A DNA stretch of 64,000 nucleotides from Himantopus leucocephalus. Its lineage: Eukaryota; Chordata; Aves; Charadriiformes; Recurvirostridae. The position numbers and the translations under genes are program-made. Shown here piece after piece: positions 59,734 through 64,000 of this stretch. Numbering within the stretch: the stretch's first letter is position 1; each line of letters begins with the position of its first letter. The DNA lies in NCBI GenBank assembly GCA_003993805.1, contig RSEF01000004.1, positions 77,307,387 to 77,371,386 on the forward strand, written 5' to 3'. Below the pieces are notes generated by a model that saw only the letters and a program-made list of their open reading frames with translations, did no database searches and had not been told where the DNA came from.

Positions 59734-61607
59734 TTTTTTTGTAAAAAAATTAAGGTGGTCATATATTTTCCAACCTATCAGTTTAAAAAAGGCACAAAGC
59801 TTGAGTATTCATCAATACAGACAAGTAAAACTGAAAATAAATTGTATGTTGAAGTGAAGGTCTGTGACTGCAATTTAGATCAGAAGTAACAATGTCAAGG
59901 CAATCATGACTAAAGCATTAGAAATAATTTGGTATATGTTTCAGTGTCAGTCCCAGCTTTGCAAATATTTGTTTAATTTATTAACTTCACAAGTTTTGTA
60001 CTTCCTTCTCTCATTTATATAGACTGAATCATGCAGTCAGCACAGTTTTGATTTTTATTTTTTCAAAATCTTTAAATAGTGAACAACATTTTTGGATTTT
60101 AATATGTGATATGTGCCTACATCCTTTATGTTGTCTAGTTGTTCCTGTTTACCACAGTGGTTTGCTATATTGAACCTGTCTCATTAAACCACTGACCTGA
60201 CCCATCATGTCTCTTCTGTCTTGTCATTGAAGCTGATATCCCGCTCTGTGCTTGCCTTCATTTCAGTCCTAAGGGCTGTTATCTTAAAGCTCCTTGTAAG
60301 GCCTGCAGTGTACAACTGTACACTAGCTCATTCCACCAGCTGAATCAAAAATCACAGAATGCCAGAAGTCATGGGTATGAAAAGAAAATCTCAGGAAAAT
60401 CACAAAACTCAGGACTCTGTTGACAGCTGCTGTGACAAGTATTCATCCTTCTGGATGAGGAAGCTCACTCTTACCTTTGTTTTTAAAATGCCATTTACAC
60501 ATAGATAGCATTGAGTCTGTTATACACAGTATCTGTCATGAGCTTTTGTGTGATCGGAATAAAATTAATTCTTTAAGTAGTCCTGTGCTTGATATTCAAA
60601 TCTAATGTGTTCTTCACCAGTTGATTACAGACTATTTATACTGTCTACTACTCACTCATAGAAGGTGCCTGGTAGATACTTCAGCCCTGCCTGTCCTAGC
60701 AATCTTAAATCTTTGATTACCTGCTTGCTGAGTAAAACATTTCACAGATGTTTCCATTACAAAAAGGCTTTCAGAATGAGGCCTTAAATGCAGTACAAAA
60801 TTTATCATCACAATAATGTCAGGTGCTAGGTATGCGAAGAAATGGTTATACATCTGGAAAATCTGTATTCAAAAAAGACATAATACCTGTTTTCTAATTC
60901 AACTTTGTTTTAATTATCTATAATCATCAGTTACTGTAAACATCACCTGTGATATGTAGGAGGTCAGATTAGTAAATCATAACAAGTCTTCAGGTTTTAC
61001 CTAATAAGCTATAAAACATGTATATGTTAGACACACCATTGTGAGCAATCTGTTTTCATTGGGAAAGAATCAAATAACAGCTGAAGGTAAGAACAAATTG
61101 ACTGTAACCTGTGGGTACATAACATTTATTATCAGTTTGCTCCCACCCACACATAAGTAGTTTTACTTCATATCCTTGAAAGTATGCTTTATAGGTAGTC
61201 ATACAGTGCAGCCCCTTTACTGTTAAAATAAAGCAAGACCTTTGTATCTCCAATAAACCAATGCATATACTATTTAAAAAAGCTATTGACTTATGTGTCT
61301 AGTCCCAATAATATTTGCCTTTTCTATATGTAATGATTTTTAATTTTTTCTATTTTATTTTTGGTACATTGTTCCATAGGCTCTACTTTTGTCAGATCAA
61401 GTATTTATGCAGAAATGCATGGGATGGGGAGGGTGGAGGAAGTTCAGTTGCTGCTTTTGTAGAAATGCTACCTATTGGAATAAAAAAACCCCCAGCATTC
61501 CAGCATTTAGCTGCAGTGAAATCAAAGGAAGATCTCCAATTAACTTCATCATGAATAATATTTCATTACCAAATCCTTCGCAATAGCGGAAACATAGGAA
61601 GTTAAAA

Positions 61608-62089
61608 TCATAGAATAATTCAGGTTGGAAGGGGGCTGAGGTTGGAAGAGAGCTCAGGACCTCTCTTGTCCAGCCTCCAGCATTAAAGCAGGACCATCTC
61701 TGAGATCACACAAGCTCAGGGCTTGGTCCAACTGGATCTCAAAACCCCCTGAGGATGGAGACTGGACAACCTCTTTGAGCAGCCTGTTCAACTTCTTGCC
61801 TCTTGAGGAAAATGTTTTTCCTTGCATCCAGTTGGACAATCTCCTTGTTTCAACTTATGCCAATGCCTCACATCCTTTTGCCATCGCTGTGAAGGAGCGT
61901 GATTCTGCCTTTTTGATGGCCCCTCCATAGGTCGGTCTGCTATTAGGTTCCATCAAAGCCGTCTATTCTCCAGGCTAAACAAGCCCACCTCTCTCAGCCT
62001 CTCCTGATAACCCTCTGCTACATTCACCCTGTTTATCAGTGTCATTCTTGATTGGGGTGGACTGGGCACAGCACTCTAGATGCAGTCCT
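61608..62089 (-). mobile_element. Diverged CR1 LINE 3' end, minus strand
   Basis: The left edge (TCATAGAATAATTCAGGTTGGA) is the complement of the CR1 tail and 3' UTR. Further right come the complements of C-terminal ORF2 blocks: GAGCAGCCTGTTC (61776-61788), AAAATGTTTTTCCTTGCATCC (61809-61829), a region matching the R-G-L block and CTCTCTCAGCCTCTCCTGATAA (61990-62011). It ends at GATGCAGTCC (62088). Compared with the copies at 28432 and 52660 it is a different, older-looking CR1 subfamily, with an extra internal repeat of AGGTTGGAAG near 61622-61650. It is a 5'-truncated, non-coding relic. Confidence 0.88.
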
Positions 62090-64000
62090 AAAACAAATAC
62101 AAAACAAAAAAATCCCAATGCCTGTCTAAACCGTGTCTGGCTTCAGAGTTCAGCAGAAAATTTTTTAGGAACCTGAACCACCTTTACCAATGTTATTCGG
62201 CCAGACCAGAATATTTCAAAGCAGTCATTGATTTAAGATCAGTGACGTGTTAAGATGTCCTCTTTCCCCTGGCATTAAGTATACAACTGACACATTATTT
62301 ATTAGATGCTTTTACATTATTTATTTGTAGATATTTGGTTAAAAAACCTCCTTGCTGAAGGTTTGTCACATACTTCCTGAATCTGTGTTATTCTTAAAGG
62401 GTTATTTTGAAGGACATGTGGTCGGAGCCTTTAAGGTGCCACTGCAAACATGGAAATGCAAACATTTGGAAACAGAATCTTAGATCACAGTCTGTAGTAT
62501 AAAATGTAAGTTGGGTTTATTTAATTAGGGATTTATAAAGTTTCATTGATATTTCACTTGTAATTACTTCCAGTTTTGAGATAAAGTGAGATGATGTGTG
62601 GTTGCAGGAGAACATCATGCAAGCTTCGCAGTTTCGCCATGCAACCAGATGAAACTCTGATTTTGACTGATTTTCATTTTGCATTTTCACTTTTCTCTGA
62701 ATCTGAAACTCAAAGTAAACCTTGAAGAAAGGGTGGGATGGAAAGTGTCAACCCACAGGGATCAAACCCTAAGAAAATATTCACACCAACATCTGTGAAA
62801 CAAAACTGTGAGGTTTCACACACAGCTGTCTGCAGAATGCATTTTGTCAAGGAATTGAAGCATCAAACCTTTTTTTTTCTTGGATTGCTTTTACTATCTC
62901 TCTGTTGTCTTTGTACACTTCCTGTTGCCCACTAGAGAAAGTTAGACAGACTCAAAGGAAACTTGATGTGGTTTTGAGAACACTGTTTTATGAAAAACAA
63001 AGTAATTAAATCTTATTGAGCTCGCTCTGAATCTTTTGAAGAAAACTTGGGCAAAACTTTACTAAAAGCTAATAATTTGAAAACGATTTTTGAAATTCAG
63101 ACGCTATAATTGTATTTTTTCTTCACTGAATCCTTTTCCCAACATAGAAAAGATTAAAAACTCTTAAGTAAGTAATCTATAGCATTTTCATATTGTCAAA
63201 TAAACACACACCCACTTTTCCAAATATTATTGGACTGTTGCAATTAAGTGTATCGTATATATCATACATTCCTTAAACAAGGGCATTGTCATATTCAATC
63301 AAGTGGGTTTATTTATAGATACTGCAAATAAAGTGAATCACAGGAGCAGGGGGTGGTGAAAGGCATAAAAAAAACATTTACAGATTGAGTTCAAATGTAA
63401 GAAAGAAGGGGTGTGATCTAGAAACCCCACAGCTTTGGTAATCGAGTCGTGACAGGAATTTTAAATGCAAAAAATCCCGTCATCTTAAGAAAAGTTTTGG
63501 TTTAAAAAGATAAAAAAGGAAAAATCAAATAAAACTAGTTTTGTGGAACAATAACTGAGATAATAGAAAATAAGTTCATTGCCTACTTTTGGATAATTCC
63601 AAGCTTTACTTGATTACCAAACAAAAGCTCCAGTGGGTTGTTTCTTACTTTTCATGACTTACTATTTAATTTGAACCATTTAATAAAATTTTAATTAGAG
63701 AATATGGATTAAACAAAAAAGCAAGATTTAAGAGGTCAGGAGTCTTCAGTATTCTGTAAGTGACAAAAACATACACTTTTTTCTGTTTAGCAGTAAATTA
63801 GCTGGGATAATTTTTATTCCTTGTCCTTAGTAATGTATAATCTCTGGGCTTTCTGTTTCATTATATTGTTACTATTTTGTTTATCAAAATACCAAAACAT
63901 AGATCCACTTAGAATAATGAAAAATGAGTAAAAAATAAAGCTTTAATTGTCCCTATGTTCTTGTAATTCAAATACAATAAAAATGTGGTGCGTTTCGTCA
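62090..64000. other. AT-rich unique DNA, no gene seen
   Basis: About 1.9 kb to the window end. Only short chance frames (for example 62738-62935) and A/T runs are seen. Confidence 0.5.

Larger units (their letters stand above)
52797..61607. other. Long AT-rich unique stretch, no gene seen
   Basis: About 8.8 kb. It contains simple tracts: poly-A at 54581-54590 and 56634-56648, (TTA)n at 54945-54970 and (TTTG)n at 57145-57170. It also has the duplicated contig ends at 59447-59733 and a TAATTG-rich stretch at 58440-58760. All open frames are under 100 codons with AT-driven composition. Confidence 0.5.

Noticed and set aside
1..64000. CRISPR arrays, operons, bacterial genes, tRNA or rRNA genes, intact retroviral genes
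   Set aside because: None seen. The window is eukaryotic non-coding DNA, and every retroviral trace is an LTR without internal sequence.

Overview
This 64 kb window looks like non-coding nuclear DNA from a bird, either a gene desert or one or more very long introns. The bird call rests on repeats recognised by eye: at least seven CR1 LINE copies in both orientations, with typical avian ORF2 reverse-transcriptase remnants and the short CR1 3' tail, plus four LTR elements of types known from avian endogenous retroviruses. The species cannot be named. The background is strongly A+T-rich. No open frame over about 155 codons exists, and every longer one lies inside a repeat or has low-complexity composition. 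I find no supportable host protein gene, tRNA, rRNA or CRISPR array. Layout: an LTR remnant (about 485-1015, minus) is followed by about 16 kb of unique AT-rich DNA with a TG microsatellite near 5.2 kb. A related LTR lies at about 17085-17567 (plus). Then come a CR1 3' piece (22295-22808, plus), an LTR end (26944-27165, minus), a 1.65 kb CR1 (28432-30085, minus), and a CR1 linker fragment cut by a 100-N gap (34190-34918, plus). Next are two CR1 pieces in non-collinear order (39185-40375, plus), a 387 bp solo LTR with a near-perfect 6 bp target duplication (40481-40867, plus), and a 926 bp solo LTR with a perfect 5 bp target duplication (46588-47513, minus). The window ends with a 1.86 kb CR1 that lacks its 3' end (48885-50745, plus), a possible MIR-like SINE (about 51522-51640), a CR1 tail (52660-52796, minus) and a diverged CR1 (61608-62089, minus). 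All CR1 ORF2 copies are broken, so nothing here appears able to move by itself. The assembly has one 100-N gap and six single Ns. At four of the single Ns the flanking sequence is repeated on both sides with about 2-3% difference, several of the changes being CpG transitions. This suggests unmerged allelic contig ends rather than real duplications. The least explained stretches are three exon-like segments (20006-20250, 37056-37087, 44002-44067) and a TAATTG-rich stretch at 58440-58760. All are inference without expression or conservation data. I see no evidence of an undescribed multi-gene system.
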